Part shown: positions 18,841-27,680 of the stretch, one piece after another
Layout: each line of letters opens with the position of its first letter
Numbering within the stretch: the first letter of the stretch is position 1
From: DUQW01 sp050953825
Lineage (GTDB): Bacteria > Bacillota_I > Bacilli_A > Acholeplasmatales > Acholeplasmataceae
DNA length: 64,000 bases
Reading direction: 5' to 3'
Assembly: GCA_050953825.1 (NCBI GenBank)
Contig: JBMNNF010000013.1
Span: forward strand, 186,001 to 250,000
Position numbers and translations under genes: made by a program
Notes under the pieces: model-generated
Databases searched by the model: none
What the model saw: the letters and a program-made list of their open reading frames with translations, nothing else
Told to the model about the DNA's origin: nothing

Positions 18841-20903
18841 CATATGATTATTTAGATGAAACAACAATTTTAGTAAAACTGACTCAAGCACCGAAACGTG
18901 CTTGTTTCAGTTTTAAATTAACTAACCAAGTTAAGGATCTAGTAATAATTGAAACTAAAAAAGAAAAAATCCCAGTCAACGTTTGTCTACCAGGAACCTA
19001 TTATCGTTTATTAGATTTAGAGGATGTTTATGAAATCAAACTTTTTTCAGCGAGCCCAATTAAAGTTGCGGATATTTTAGTAATTGAGCACAAATTTAAT
19101 CAAGAATTATTAAATGCTACGAGAAGACATGATTTAGTTAGAGCTTCTGAAGGAAAAACATTTAAAGATTATAAGTTAGAAGATTATATGACTTCTCAAC
19201 AGCTTAGAAGTGCATATCGAGCTAACGCATATCGCGTTCATAAAGCGATATTAACCCAAGATAAAGATATTTTAAATGAAGCTCTAACACGACTTCAAGA
19301 ACTAAATGCATACTATCGTAAAATCGAGAGTTATACTGGTAACTGGTGGGATTATGAAATTGGAATTCCTAAAGATATCTTAAGACAAATCAGATTGATG
19401 TATGAATTTATGGATGCTAATTTAATCTTTGAATTACTTGATGATATTTACCGCATGGTCCCTAATTATACATACATTATTAATCGTCACGAATCTAAGT
19501 CAAGAGAACTTGCTAAAGGTGCTAACTATGTAGATGTTTTAGAAATAAATTTATGGAGAAAATATTTTTCTGGTGACTTTAGAAAAATCAATATCGCACA
19601 TTTAGATTTATATGAAGAAACTGATTATGTCACTAGTGGTAATGGTGTTTATAGCGACGGATCATTTGTTGACCACAATTATGTTCCATATACTGGTTCA
19701 TACGGTGAAGTTTACTTAAAAGGAATTATTAAAATTATCGTTTTATTAAATGTTAGTGGTATTAAAACTGATTTAATGAACGAAAGAATTGATCATTACA
19801 TAAGAACCGGATTTATTCCTTTTATGTATCATGGAATCGTATTTGACTCAGTTAGAGGTAGAGCGATAGCTCGTGAATTAAATTCAAGCCGATATATCCA
19901 TAACTCATTTGAACAAATATTTAATAGTTTTTATGACGCTACTAAAATGGAACGACCAAGTTATTTAGTTTTAGGTAATTATTCATACGATAGAATGAAA
20001 CGATTCTTAGTGAAAAGAGAAGAATATTCTCTATCGCTAAGTTTAGCTAGTAAATTCATTCAAACCCATGAATGTATTAACGGAGAAAATTTAAATGGTT
20101 GGTACTATGGACTAGGAGCCATTAATTATCACTTTAGAGACTTTGATTTATACCGAACCGGTTATTATCCAACAGTTAATTCTAAGTTCGTTCCTGGAGT
20201 AACAAATACATCAATCGATTTAGCAAGTGATATGGACGGCTTGAGAATTGAAAATGCAATAGTTTACAGAGTCTGTTCAAATGATAATTGTGCGATAACT
20301 TACATTTATGATAGTCCATTTGATAGTTTAAGTGGAGCGTATTCATATTATTATTTAGATGATGTATTACACGTAATAGGAAGTGATATTAAATATGATG
20401 GTGATGAACATCTACGTCATACTATTTCTAATTTTCCATTTACTTATAGTTCTAGATATGACACTTATGATAATAATGTTGACATTATCGTCAATAATCG
20501 AACTTATCGTTATGAAGTTATCGAAGGTAATTTAAAAACCGCTATTTATGAAAAAAGAGCTTCATACAACGACATTAATATTAATGAGTCTGAAAATCCG
20601 TACCATAATGAATTTTTCTTATCTTATTTAGATTTAAATGGCACGGAACATCCACAATATTATTATCGTTTTAAAGATGTAAATGTTAATAGCGAATTTT
20701 CTTATGTCATTACTGATGATTATCATTATATAAAGAGTAATAGTGGAAACTTTATCTTATCAATTTTTAAAGATGGAGTTACCGTTCAATTAGAAGGAAG
20801 AGAATATAAAAATAAAGGCTTAATTTTAAGCGAAAAGGGACATGTTTCCCAATCAGTTAAAGGTATTATAGAAGCAAAAACAATAAAAAAAGAAGAAAGG
20901 TGA
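18837..20903 (+). CDS. PL8-family polysaccharide lyase, predicted intracellular
   Basis: The 688-aa protein resembles hyaluronate, chondroitin AC and xanthan lyases of family PL8. Aromatic-patch motif NWWDYEIGIPKDI is at 169-181. The catalytic trio Asn230 (KGAN), His280 and Tyr289 (DGSFVDHNYVPYTGSYG) has the spacing of Asn349, His399 and Tyr408 of the pneumococcal enzyme. The arginine-rich VRGRAIARE follows. No signal peptide or membrane helix is seen, whereas most studied family members are secreted; the protein is also shorter at the N-terminus. It probably acts on imported oligosaccharides, giving unsaturated disaccharides for GH88. The ATG overlaps the previous stop (ATGA). Confidence 0.9.
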   Translation: MTYDYLDETTILVKLTQAPKRACFSFKLTNQVKDLVIIETKKEKIPVNVCLPGTYYRLLDLEDVYEIKLFSASPIKVADILVIEHKFNQELLNATRRHDLVRASEGKTFKDYKLEDYMTSQQLRSAYRANAYRVHKAILTQDKDILNEALTRLQELNAYYRKIESYTGNWWDYEIGIPKDILRQIRLMYEFMDANLIFELLDDIYRMVPNYTYIINRHESKSRELAKGANYVDVLEINLWRKYFSGDFRKINIAHLDLYEETDYVTSGNGVYSDGSFVDHNYVPYTGSYGEVYLKGIIKIIVLLNVSGIKTDLMNERIDHYIRTGFIPFMYHGIVFDSVRGRAIARELNSSRYIHNSFEQIFNSFYDATKMERPSYLVLGNYSYDRMKRFLVKREEYSLSLSLASKFIQTHECINGENLNGWYYGLGAINYHFRDFDLYRTGYYPTVNSKFVPGVTNTSIDLASDMDGLRIENAIVYRVCSNDNCAITYIYDSPFDSLSGAYSYYYLDDVLHVIGSDIKYDGDEHLRHTISNFPFTYSSRYDTYDNNVDIIVNNRTYRYEVIEGNLKTAIYEKRASYNDININESENPYHNEFFLSYLDLNGTEHPQYYYRFKDVNVNSEFSYVITDDYHYIKSNSGNFILSIFKDGVTVQLEGREYKNKGLILSEKGHVSQSVKGIIEAKTIKKEER

Positions 20904-20908
20904 TAAAG

Positions 20909-21745
20909 ATGAAATTAGATGTTAGATATAACAATCATCCAGAAGATGTAAAAAGCTATGATACAGCGAAATTAAGAGAAAGATTTTTAATTGAAAAAGT
21001 ATTTGGTGCTGATGAAATTTTATTAACTTATTCACACCATGATCGAATTATTGCCGGTGGCGTAATGCCAGTCGCTAAAGAAGTCGTGTTACCAGCTGGT
21101 AAAGCCTTAGGAACTGACTATTTCTTAGAAAGAAGAGAAATGGGAGTTATTAACGTTGGTGGACCAGGATATATCTTATTAGATGGTAAACGTCAAGACA
21201 TGGCCGCTAGAGATGGTTTATACATTCCAAAAGGAGTAAAAGAAGTTAAGTTTGGATCATTAGATAAGAATAATCCAGCTAAATTCTGGACTAACTCATC
21301 TCCAGCGCATAAAGTATTACCAGTCGTTCACATTCCATTTTCCAAAGCGAACCCAAGAATGGTTGGAGCTGATAAGACATTAAATAAAAGAACCATTTAT
21401 CAATACTTAAACCCAGCAGTACTGGAAACATGCAGCTTACAAATGGGATTAACAGTTTTAGAAGAAGGAAACGCATGGAATACAATGCCAGCTCATACCC
21501 ATGATCGAAGAATGGAAGTCTATTTCTATTTTGATTTACCAGAAGATGGAATTGTCTTCCACTTAATGGGTGAACCAGATGAAACAAGACATATTGTCAT
21601 GCACAATGAACAAGCGGTTATTTCACCATCATGGTCAATCCATGCTGGATTTGCAACAACTAATTATACATTCATTTGGGGCATGACTGGTGAAAACCAA
21701 ACATATGATGATATGGACCATATCGCAATGAAGGATTTAAAATAA
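20909..21745 (+). CDS. kduI: 5-keto-4-deoxyuronate isomerase
   Basis: The enzyme isomerises 4-deoxy-L-threo-5-hexosulose uronate, the opened GH88 product, to 3-deoxy-D-glycero-2,5-hexodiulosonate, feeding uronic acids toward the KDG pathway. The 278-aa length matches the family. The cupin zinc ligands His196, His198, Glu203 and His245 are all present (PAHTHDRRMEVYFYF and SWSIHAGFATTNY), at the same numbering as the E. coli enzyme. The start ATG at 20909 (MKLDVRYNNHP) follows GAAAGG with eight bases spacing and avoids overlapping the previous gene; the alternative GTG at 20900 is less likely. The next enzymes (KduD, KdgK, KdgA) are not in the window. Confidence 0.95.
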   Translation: MKLDVRYNNHPEDVKSYDTAKLRERFLIEKVFGADEILLTYSHHDRIIAGGVMPVAKEVVLPAGKALGTDYFLERREMGVINVGGPGYILLDGKRQDMAARDGLYIPKGVKEVKFGSLDKNNPAKFWTNSSPAHKVLPVVHIPFSKANPRMVGADKTLNKRTIYQYLNPAVLETCSLQMGLTVLEEGNAWNTMPAHTHDRRMEVYFYFDLPEDGIVFHLMGEPDETRHIVMHNEQAVISPSWSIHAGFATTNYTFIWGMTGENQTYDDMDHIAMKDLK

Positions 21746-21763
21746 TAAAAACGAAAAACATAA

Positions 21764-21789
21764 AAGAAGGGCTTTTCAAAGCCCTTCTT
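21764..21789. terminator. Bidirectional terminator between kduI and nagA
   Basis: A perfect 12-bp stem (AAGAAGGGCTTT at 21764-21775, AAAGCCCTTCTT at 21778-21789) with a two-base centre, AT-rich on both sides, lies between the ends of the two convergent operons. Confidence 0.9.
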
Positions 21790-21800
21790 GATTTATAAAA

Positions 21801-22916
21801 TTATTTTTGATAAACAACTATTCCTTGAATGAAAGTACTAATTATTTGATGGTTTTCATCTAATAAGACAAAATCACTTCGTAACCTTTCTTTAATTATA
21901 CCACGATCATTTAATTTAAAATGTTTAGCAGCATTAGTTGAAGTTAACTTGGCGAGTTCAACATAATTATATCCAAGTTTTCTTAAATTATTATAACCAT
22001 CAATCATCTTTAAAATTGATCCCGCTAAACTACCATTTTCTAATCGAGCTTCACCATTTTTAATAATGACTGTTTGACCACCTAATTCACTAATTCCATC
22101 AGGTAACCATTTGTTTCTCATCGCATCAGTAATTAACATAACTCGATTAACTGTGGCATTATTTATTAGTAATTTAGCAGCTGGTGGTGAGACGTGAATC
22201 GTGTCATAAATTAATTCACACATCACTTCTTCAGTGTATCCTAATCCCACCACACCAATATCACGATGGTGAATTGGTGACATGGCGTTATAAGTATGTG
22301 TTAGTGAAGTAGCACCAGCTTGGTATGCCGCTAAAGCTTGATTGTAAGTTGCCTTCGTGTGAGCTAAAGATGGAATAATATTTTTACTTACAAGATGTTT
22401 AATTAGTTCAGTTGCGCCTGGCAGTTCAGGAGCTAAACTTAGTTTTTTAATTAAATTGTCACTCGCTTTTAAGTAATTATTAAATTCTTCTATATTTGGA
22501 TTTCTAATGAATTCTTGTGGTTGAGCGCCTCTAGCTGCAACATTAAAGTAAGGGCCTTCTAAATGAATCCCGATAACTTCAGCAGCAAGTGGATTTTGAT
22601 TTTTATAATAACTAGCAATACTTTCTAAACTTTTAATAATTTTATCATTACTTTGGGTCATTGGCGTTGGCATAAAAGAAGTAGTTCCTTCTCTTACTAA
22701 TGAAAGTGCCATTTGTTCAATAGCATTTTCACTGGCATCCATCGCATCAAAAGAAGCGCTGCCGTGAATATGGGTATCAATAAATCCTGGTGTTAAAAGT
22801 GGGAAACCTTCTTTAAAAGAATCTTTTTCGATAATTTTAGTAATTTTTCCGTTAAATTTAATATCACCAAAAATTACTTTATCCTCTAAGACAATATTAA
22901 CATTGGTTAATTTCAA
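21801..22916 (-). CDS. nagA: N-acetylglucosamine-6-phosphate deacetylase
   Basis: The cytoplasmic enzyme deacetylates GlcNAc-6-phosphate to glucosamine-6-phosphate. The 371-aa protein shows the amidohydrolase metal site and family motifs: GFIDTHIHGSASFDAMD, GIHLEGPYFN, SLAHTKATYNQA, THTYNAMSPIHHRDIG and LITDAM. The start is TTG (22914-22916), with an ideal AGGAGGTGA six bases upstream. It lies 32 bases behind nagB in one transcription unit. Beside a lyase/GH88 operon it handles the amino sugar half of the degraded polymer, favouring a GlcNAc-containing substrate such as hyaluronan or heparosan, although it could equally serve amino sugar recycling. Confidence 0.94.
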   Translation of the reverse strand: MKLTNVNIVLEDKVIFGDIKFNGKITKIIEKDSFKEGFPLLTPGFIDTHIHGSASFDAMDASENAIEQMALSLVREGTTSFMPTPMTQSNDKIIKSLESIASYYKNQNPLAAEVIGIHLEGPYFNVAARGAQPQEFIRNPNIEEFNNYLKASDNLIKKLSLAPELPGATELIKHLVSKNIIPSLAHTKATYNQALAAYQAGATSLTHTYNAMSPIHHRDIGVVGLGYTEEVMCELIYDTIHVSPPAAKLLINNATVNRVMLITDAMRNKWLPDGISELGGQTVIIKNGEARLENGSLAGSILKMIDGYNNLRKLGYNYVELAKLTSTNAAKHFKLNDRGIIKERLRSDFVLLDENHQIISTFIQGIVVYQK

Positions 22917-22948
22917 TTGGATTCACCTCCTAGATAATTTTAGTAATT

Positions 22949-23653
22949 TTATTCTAATAAAGAAGCGGCCTTTTTATCTAAATAAACTGTAACATCATGA
23001 TGTCTTTGAAGAATCGTGACTGGCCACGCTTCATCTTGTTTGCCATTAACAAGTTCATTAATCGCTTCAGCTTTATTTTCGCCAAAGGCGATAATAATAA
23101 TTTTTTTAGCACTCATAATATCTTTTAATCCCATCGTTACCGCTTGTTTTGGGACATCATCGATAGAATTGAAGAAACGTTTATTATCATTAATCGTTGA
23201 TTCAGCTAATGTAACATAATCAGTTTCCGAATCAAAAGAAGTAAATGGTTCATTAAAAGCGATATGTCCATTACTTCCGACTCCTAAAATTTGCAAATCA
23301 ATTGGTTTTTGTTTAATAAGTTTGGTATAAGCTTTTGGATTATCTAAATCAGGAAAATTCGTGTTTTTTAAATCAATGTTAATGTGATCAAACAAATTTT
23401 GTCTCATATAAGTATGATAACTTTGTTCGTGTTCTGGATGCAAGCCAACATATTCATCTAAATTAAAGGTTGTAACCTTAGAATAATCGGTTTTATTTTT
23501 AACGTGATCTTCAACTAAATTTTTATAGATACCAAGAGGTGTTGATCCGGTCGCCAGCCCTAAAACAGCGTTAGGTTTATTTCTAACGCAATCAATTATT
23601 TCTTTAGCAACAAGTTTATTAACTACAGAAATTTCATCAATAATAATTTTCAT
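22949..23653 (-). CDS. nagB: Glucosamine-6-phosphate deaminase
   Basis: Converts glucosamine-6-phosphate to fructose-6-phosphate and ammonia. The 234-aa protein carries LGLATGSTPLGIY, TFNLDEYVGL, LGVGSNGHIAFNEP and the C-terminal WPVTILQRH-type region. The start at 23653 (MKIIIDEIS) is chosen because the family begins this way and GGGGG lies just upstream. The frame is open a further 53 codons, but that part contains the promoter and gives no family match. First gene of the nagB-nagA unit, divergent from glyA. Confidence 0.93.
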   Translation of the reverse strand: MKIIIDEISVVNKLVAKEIIDCVRNKPNAVLGLATGSTPLGIYKNLVEDHVKNKTDYSKVTTFNLDEYVGLHPEHEQSYHTYMRQNLFDHINIDLKNTNFPDLDNPKAYTKLIKQKPIDLQILGVGSNGHIAFNEPFTSFDSETDYVTLAESTINDNKRFFNSIDDVPKQAVTMGLKDIMSAKKIIIIAFGENKAEAINELVNGKQDEAWPVTILQRHHDVTVYLDKKAASLLE

Positions 23654-23699
23654 CAATAATCCCCCTTCAGGTTTAAATTTAACCTTTATATCCATAAAA

Positions 23700-23758
23700 A
23701 CTTTAGCAAATAATAACCTAAAAGTCAACGAATCTTTATCGGTGTTCGTTGAAGATTC
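23700..23758 (-). promoter_or_regulatory. nagBA promoter with interleaved inverted repeats
   Basis: On the minus strand, TTGACT (23723-23728) and TAAAGT (23700-23705) are separated by 17 bases. Directly upstream and overlapping the -35 are two interlocked inverted repeats: TCAACGAA/TTCGTTGA (23725-23732 and 23745-23752) and GAATCTT/AAGATTC (23730-23736 and 23752-23758). These are candidate operators for an amino sugar repressor or activator; the regulator is not identified. Nothing else was recognised between 23813 and 23980. Confidence 0.65.
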
Positions 23759-23981
23759 ATAATCTTTCATAATGTCATTATTTTCGCTTATTAAAACAAC
23801 GTCTTTAAGCATAAAATATTTAAACTAAATCATTAAAAAAATACGAATGAAAAATAAATATTAAAAATAAAAATAAATTATTCTAAAATGGTGGTAAAGT
23901 TTTGATGCACGAGGGGCATAATTGCGCATTATTAAGCATTTATATTTATTATAAATTAAATCCCACAATTTATGAAATCTG

Positions 23982-24010
23982 TTTAATATATCATAACAGT
24001 ATGATATAAT
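23982..24010 (+). promoter_or_regulatory. Putative promoter of the glyA-rnf operon
   Basis: A perfect -10 TATAAT lies at 24005-24010, with a weak -35 (TTTAAT, 23982-23987) 17 bases before. A 20-bp inverted repeat with 8-base arms (ATATCATA at 23988-23995, TATGATAT at 24000-24007) overlaps the -10 and could be an operator. Confidence 0.5.
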
Positions 24011-24036
24011 TATCTTTGTATTGTATAGGAGAAATT

Positions 24037-25281
24037 ATGAAAAAAGTAGTAAAAGATCAAGTTATTTTTGAAACAATTGAAAAAGAAGCGAAACGCCAAG
24101 AAGAACATATTGAACTAATCGCCAGTGAAAATTTTGTCTCTAGTGAAGTGTTAAAAGCTCAAGGTTCAATTTTAACAAATAAGTATGCTGAAGGTTATCC
24201 GAGAAAACGATATTACGGTGGTTGTGAATACGTTGATATCATTGAACAAGAAGCGATAGATCGGCTCAAAAAATTATTTAATTGTAATTTCGCTAATGTT
24301 CAGCCACACTCTGGTTCTCAAGCTAACGCTTCAGTTTATTTAGCATTACTAAAACCAGGTGATAAAATTTTAGGCATGGATTTAAATGCGGGTGGACATT
24401 TAACTCATGGTTATAAGATTAGTTCATCAGGCCACTACTACAAAGGTGTAACCTATGGAGTAGAAAAGGAAACCGAATTAATCAATTATGATGAAGTGCT
24501 AGAAATCGCTAAAAAAGAAAAACCACAATTAATAATTGCAGGAGCTAGTGCTTATTCTAAAATAATTGATTTTAAAAAGTTCAGAGAAATTGCTGATGAA
24601 GTTGGTGCTTACTTGTTGGTTGATATGGCTCATATTGCTGGGCTAGTGGCTGCTGGATTACATCCATCACCAGTTCCATATGCCCATGTTGTTACATCAA
24701 CTACCCACAAAACACTTCGCGGACCAAGAGGTGGAATTATTTTATCGAATGATCCGGAAATTGCTAAAAAAATTGATAAGGCAGTTTTTCCAGGACACCA
24801 AGGTGGTCCCCTAATGCACGTGATTGCGGCTAAAGCGGTTGCCTTTGGGGAAGCGTTAGAACCAGAATTTAAAGAATATCAACAACAAGTTATTAAAAAT
24901 GCTAAAGTAATGTCAGAAGAATTTTTAAAACTTGGATATAAAGTAATTAGCGGTGGAACCGATAATCACTTATTCATGGTGGATGTCTACAAGACATTAG
25001 GAATAACTGGTTTAGAAGCTGAAACTTTATTAGATACTGTAAATATTACTTGTAATAAAAATGGAGTCCCATTTGATCCGCAACGACCAAAATATGGTAG
25101 TGGCATTCGATTAGGAACTCCAGCAATGACTACTAGAGGATTAAAAGAAGATGATATGATTTTAATTGCGAGGTTAATTGACCGAGCATTAAGAAATAAA
25201 GAAAATAGTGAAGAGTTGTTAAAGGTAAAAGAAGAAGTTTTACATCTACTAAAAAAATATCCGTTATATGAAAAGAGGTAA
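24037..25281 (+). CDS. glyA: Serine hydroxymethyltransferase
   Basis: This PLP enzyme interconverts serine and glycine while charging tetrahydrofolate with a one-carbon unit. The 414-aa length is standard. Conserved motifs are LIASENFVS, LTNKYAEGYPRKRYYGGCEYVD, QPHSGSQAN, VDMAHIAGLVAAG and the PLP lysine Lys225 in TSTTHKTLRGPRGG. The start at 24037 has AGGAG six bases upstream; TTG 24016 would include the ribosome site. Only four bases separate its stop from rnfC, whose ribosome site lies inside glyA, so glyA appears to head the rnf operon. Confidence 0.96.
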   Translation: MKKVVKDQVIFETIEKEAKRQEEHIELIASENFVSSEVLKAQGSILTNKYAEGYPRKRYYGGCEYVDIIEQEAIDRLKKLFNCNFANVQPHSGSQANASVYLALLKPGDKILGMDLNAGGHLTHGYKISSSGHYYKGVTYGVEKETELINYDEVLEIAKKEKPQLIIAGASAYSKIIDFKKFREIADEVGAYLLVDMAHIAGLVAAGLHPSPVPYAHVVTSTTHKTLRGPRGGIILSNDPEIAKKIDKAVFPGHQGGPLMHVIAAKAVAFGEALEPEFKEYQQQVIKNAKVMSEEFLKLGYKVISGGTDNHLFMVDVYKTLGITGLEAETLLDTVNITCNKNGVPFDPQRPKYGSGIRLGTPAMTTRGLKEDDMILIARLIDRALRNKENSEELLKVKEEVLHLLKKYPLYEKR

Positions 25282-25285
25282 TAAG

Positions 25286-26584
25286 ATGCAATTAGTAAAA
25301 ACAAAGATTTACGACAACAAAAAGAATTTATTGAAATTGCCAACAGTCGTATGCCCTGATTCCGAAAAATTGTACTTTCCTGTGACAAGTGGGCGTTGTC
25401 CAATCGGAAGACCGTGTGTGGAAGTTGGAGATCGAGTTTTGGTTGGGCAATTAATTGGCGTTAGAGAAGGTTCTTTCTTTGACCAAGAAATTCATTCAAC
25501 TGTCAGTGGTACCGTCTTGAAAAATGAAAAGAAAGTTGATCAAAGCGGTAAATTGGTTGATTGTATGGTAGTTCAAAATGATTTTAAGTATGAAGAGTTC
25601 GACAACGGTTTTGAAAGAAGTGACGAAGAAATTAAAAAGCTTACTCAAAAAGAACTTGTCGCGATTGTTCATGACGCCGGATTAGTTGGTTTAGGTGGTG
25701 CTGCATTTCCATCACACGTTAAACTTGATACGAAAGAAGAGATTAAAGTCGTTGTTGCTAATGGCGTTGAATGTGAACCATATTTAGTTAGTGATTACAA
25801 ATTTATGGATGAATTCCCAGAAAAAGTAATTTTAGGATTAAGTTATGTGATGCAAGCGGTGAATGCACCTGAAGGGGTCATCGCTATTAAGAAAAAACAT
25901 AAAGATTTAATTGAAAAACTAGAAAACAAAATAAAAGAACGCCCAGAATTAAATATTAGGGTTGCTAAAGTTAAAGATTTTTATCCAGCTGGATGGGAAA
26001 TCCAAACGGTGAAACTAGCAACTGGCGTAACTGTTCCACAAGGAACAATTATGGCTAAATCAGGTGTATTAAACTTTAATACAACTACTTTAGGTTCTTT
26101 ATACGAAGCTGTTAAATTTGGAAGACCACTATTAGAAAGAATTTTTACAATTGCCGGAGACGGAATTGAAAATATGGCATTTAGAGCGAGATTAGGAACT
26201 CCAGTTCGCGAATTAATTGCATTAGCTGGTGGTTATTTAAACCCAGAAGTTCCTAAAGTCTTAGTCTTAGGTGGACCAATGATGGGAACTAATACAACTA
26301 ATGATGATATCGTTATTACTGATACAACAACTAGTTTATTGGTTTTTGATCAAGTAGAGGCGCCAGAAGACCCATGTATTATGTGTTCAACGTGTATTGA
26401 AAATTGTCCAGTAGGAATTGATCCAGTTTTAATAGCTAAAGCTCAAAGAGCTAGAGATAAAGATACTTTATTAACTTTAGATGTTAACAAATGTATTGAA
26501 TGTGGAATATGTTCATATGTCTGTCCATCTAAAATACCTCTAACAGAAGAAATTAGAAAGGCTAAAAGAACGGTAAGTAGGTGA
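25286..26584 (+). CDS. rnfC: Rnf complex subunit RnfC
   Basis: Peripheral NADH/flavin- and iron-sulfur-containing subunit of the ion-pumping ferredoxin:NAD oxidoreductase. The 432-aa protein has the N-terminal barrel-sandwich-like region, the NADH/FMN-binding glycine-rich part (GLVGLGGAAFPSHVKL; VANGVECEPYLVSD) and a SLBB-like segment. Two [4Fe-4S] motifs near residues 362-410 (CIMCSTCIENCP and CIECGICSYVCPSKIP) follow. The start at 25286 (MQLVKTKIYD) has AGAGGT seven bases upstream; TTG 25268 would overlap glyA. Next gene follows after four bases. Confidence 0.94.
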   Translation: MQLVKTKIYDNKKNLLKLPTVVCPDSEKLYFPVTSGRCPIGRPCVEVGDRVLVGQLIGVREGSFFDQEIHSTVSGTVLKNEKKVDQSGKLVDCMVVQNDFKYEEFDNGFERSDEEIKKLTQKELVAIVHDAGLVGLGGAAFPSHVKLDTKEEIKVVVANGVECEPYLVSDYKFMDEFPEKVILGLSYVMQAVNAPEGVIAIKKKHKDLIEKLENKIKERPELNIRVAKVKDFYPAGWEIQTVKLATGVTVPQGTIMAKSGVLNFNTTTLGSLYEAVKFGRPLLERIFTIAGDGIENMAFRARLGTPVRELIALAGGYLNPEVPKVLVLGGPMMGTNTTNDDIVITDTTTSLLVFDQVEAPEDPCIMCSTCIENCPVGIDPVLIAKAQRARDKDTLLTLDVNKCIECGICSYVCPSKIPLTEEIRKAKRTVSR

Positions 26585-26588
26585 TAAT

Positions 26589-27680
26589 ATGCAAAAAGAT
26601 ATTAAACTAGTTAGATCTCAAAGTCCGTATATTACTAAAAAATGGGACTCAAGAAGAATAATGTTAGATGTCATAATTGCGTTAATGCCAGTTGCACTAT
26701 TCGCGATTTATCGCTTTGGGTGGTCAGCGGTATTAAGAATTGTTGTTGGTGTTGTTGTTGCTGTTTTAACAGAAGTATTAATTTTCCCATTATCGCAAAA
26801 AGAAGATAGAAAAGTTGAAGGAAAATTTAAGAAGTTTTTATCAAGATACAAAAACTTTACAGCACTAAATATTTTAATATCAGTAATTACAGGATTACTT
26901 ATGGGGTTAACTGTACCCGCTAAAGTTAATGTTTATGTAGTAGTTATTGGTTCAATTGTGGCTATCGCTATTGGTAAAATGGTTTTTGGTGGAACCGGAC
27001 ACAATATTTTTAACCCATCAGCAGTTGGTAGAGTTTTTGTTGCATTAGCATTTGGCTCATTTTTCCAAGGAGCTCATCCACATGTTGATACTGTTGCCGG
27101 AACAACAGCGTTAAGTTATGTTAAACAAGATATTCCGTTTGCTGATGTTTTAAAGAGTTATCGATTAATTGATTTATTTACCGGTAATGTTCCAGGACCA
27201 ATTGGTGAAGTTAGTACCTTAGCAATTTTAATTGGTGCTGCATATCTAATTTATCGTAGGGCAGCTGATTGGAAAATTATGTTAGCAGTTATCGTTCCTA
27301 GTATTGTATTCGCTTTATTTGGTGGATTAGGAATGGGTGATGTCAATGTTTTCCATTTTGTCTTATTCCATGCGTTTGCTGGAGGTTTATTATTTGGTGC
27401 GGTCTTTATGGCAACTGACCCAGTGACATCACCATTACATGTGACTAGCAAACTCCTCTTTGGGTTAATTGTTGCGATTATCACAATGTTAAATAGATTC
27501 TTTGGAACAATGCCTGAAGGTATGATTTTTGGTATTATTTTCGCTAATATGTTTACTCCGTTATTAGATAGAATCAAAGTGTTTAGAAATCGCTTTACAT
27601 GGCAATTTGGTGTGACATACGGATTATTCTTTGTAGCAACTATCTTAATTATCTTCTTTGGTGTAGGAGGTGCATTATAA
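26589..27680 (+). CDS. rnfD: Rnf complex subunit RnfD
   Basis: Membrane subunit of Rnf, 363 aa, with many helices. The family's conserved FMN-attachment region and loops are seen as MVFGGTGHNIFNPSAVGR and GAVFMATDPVTSPL, the latter shared with NqrB. The C-terminal helices include GMIFGIIFANMFTPLLDR. It shares one base with the rnfG start (TAATG). Electron flow through covalently bound flavin in this subunit is known for the family. Confidence 0.94.
   Translation: MQKDIKLVRSQSPYITKKWDSRRIMLDVIIALMPVALFAIYRFGWSAVLRIVVGVVVAVLTEVLIFPLSQKEDRKVEGKFKKFLSRYKNFTALNILISVITGLLMGLTVPAKVNVYVVVIGSIVAIAIGKMVFGGTGHNIFNPSAVGRVFVALAFGSFFQGAHPHVDTVAGTTALSYVKQDIPFADVLKSYRLIDLFTGNVPGPIGEVSTLAILIGAAYLIYRRAADWKIMLAVIVPSIVFALFGGLGMGDVNVFHFVLFHAFAGGLLFGAVFMATDPVTSPLHVTSKLLFGLIVAIITMLNRFFGTMPEGMIFGIIFANMFTPLLDRIKVFRNRFTWQFGVTYGLFFVATILIIFFGVGGAL

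Noticed and set aside
23654..23812. 53-residue N-terminal extension of NagB
   Set aside because: It spans a good minus-strand promoter and dyads, lacks family similarity, and the conserved NagB start with a ribosome site is at 23653.
23880..24000. Possible riboswitch upstream of glyA
   Set aside because: Only short GCAT/ATGC pairings are visible and no conserved core of a glycine, SAM or THF riboswitch could be recognised.
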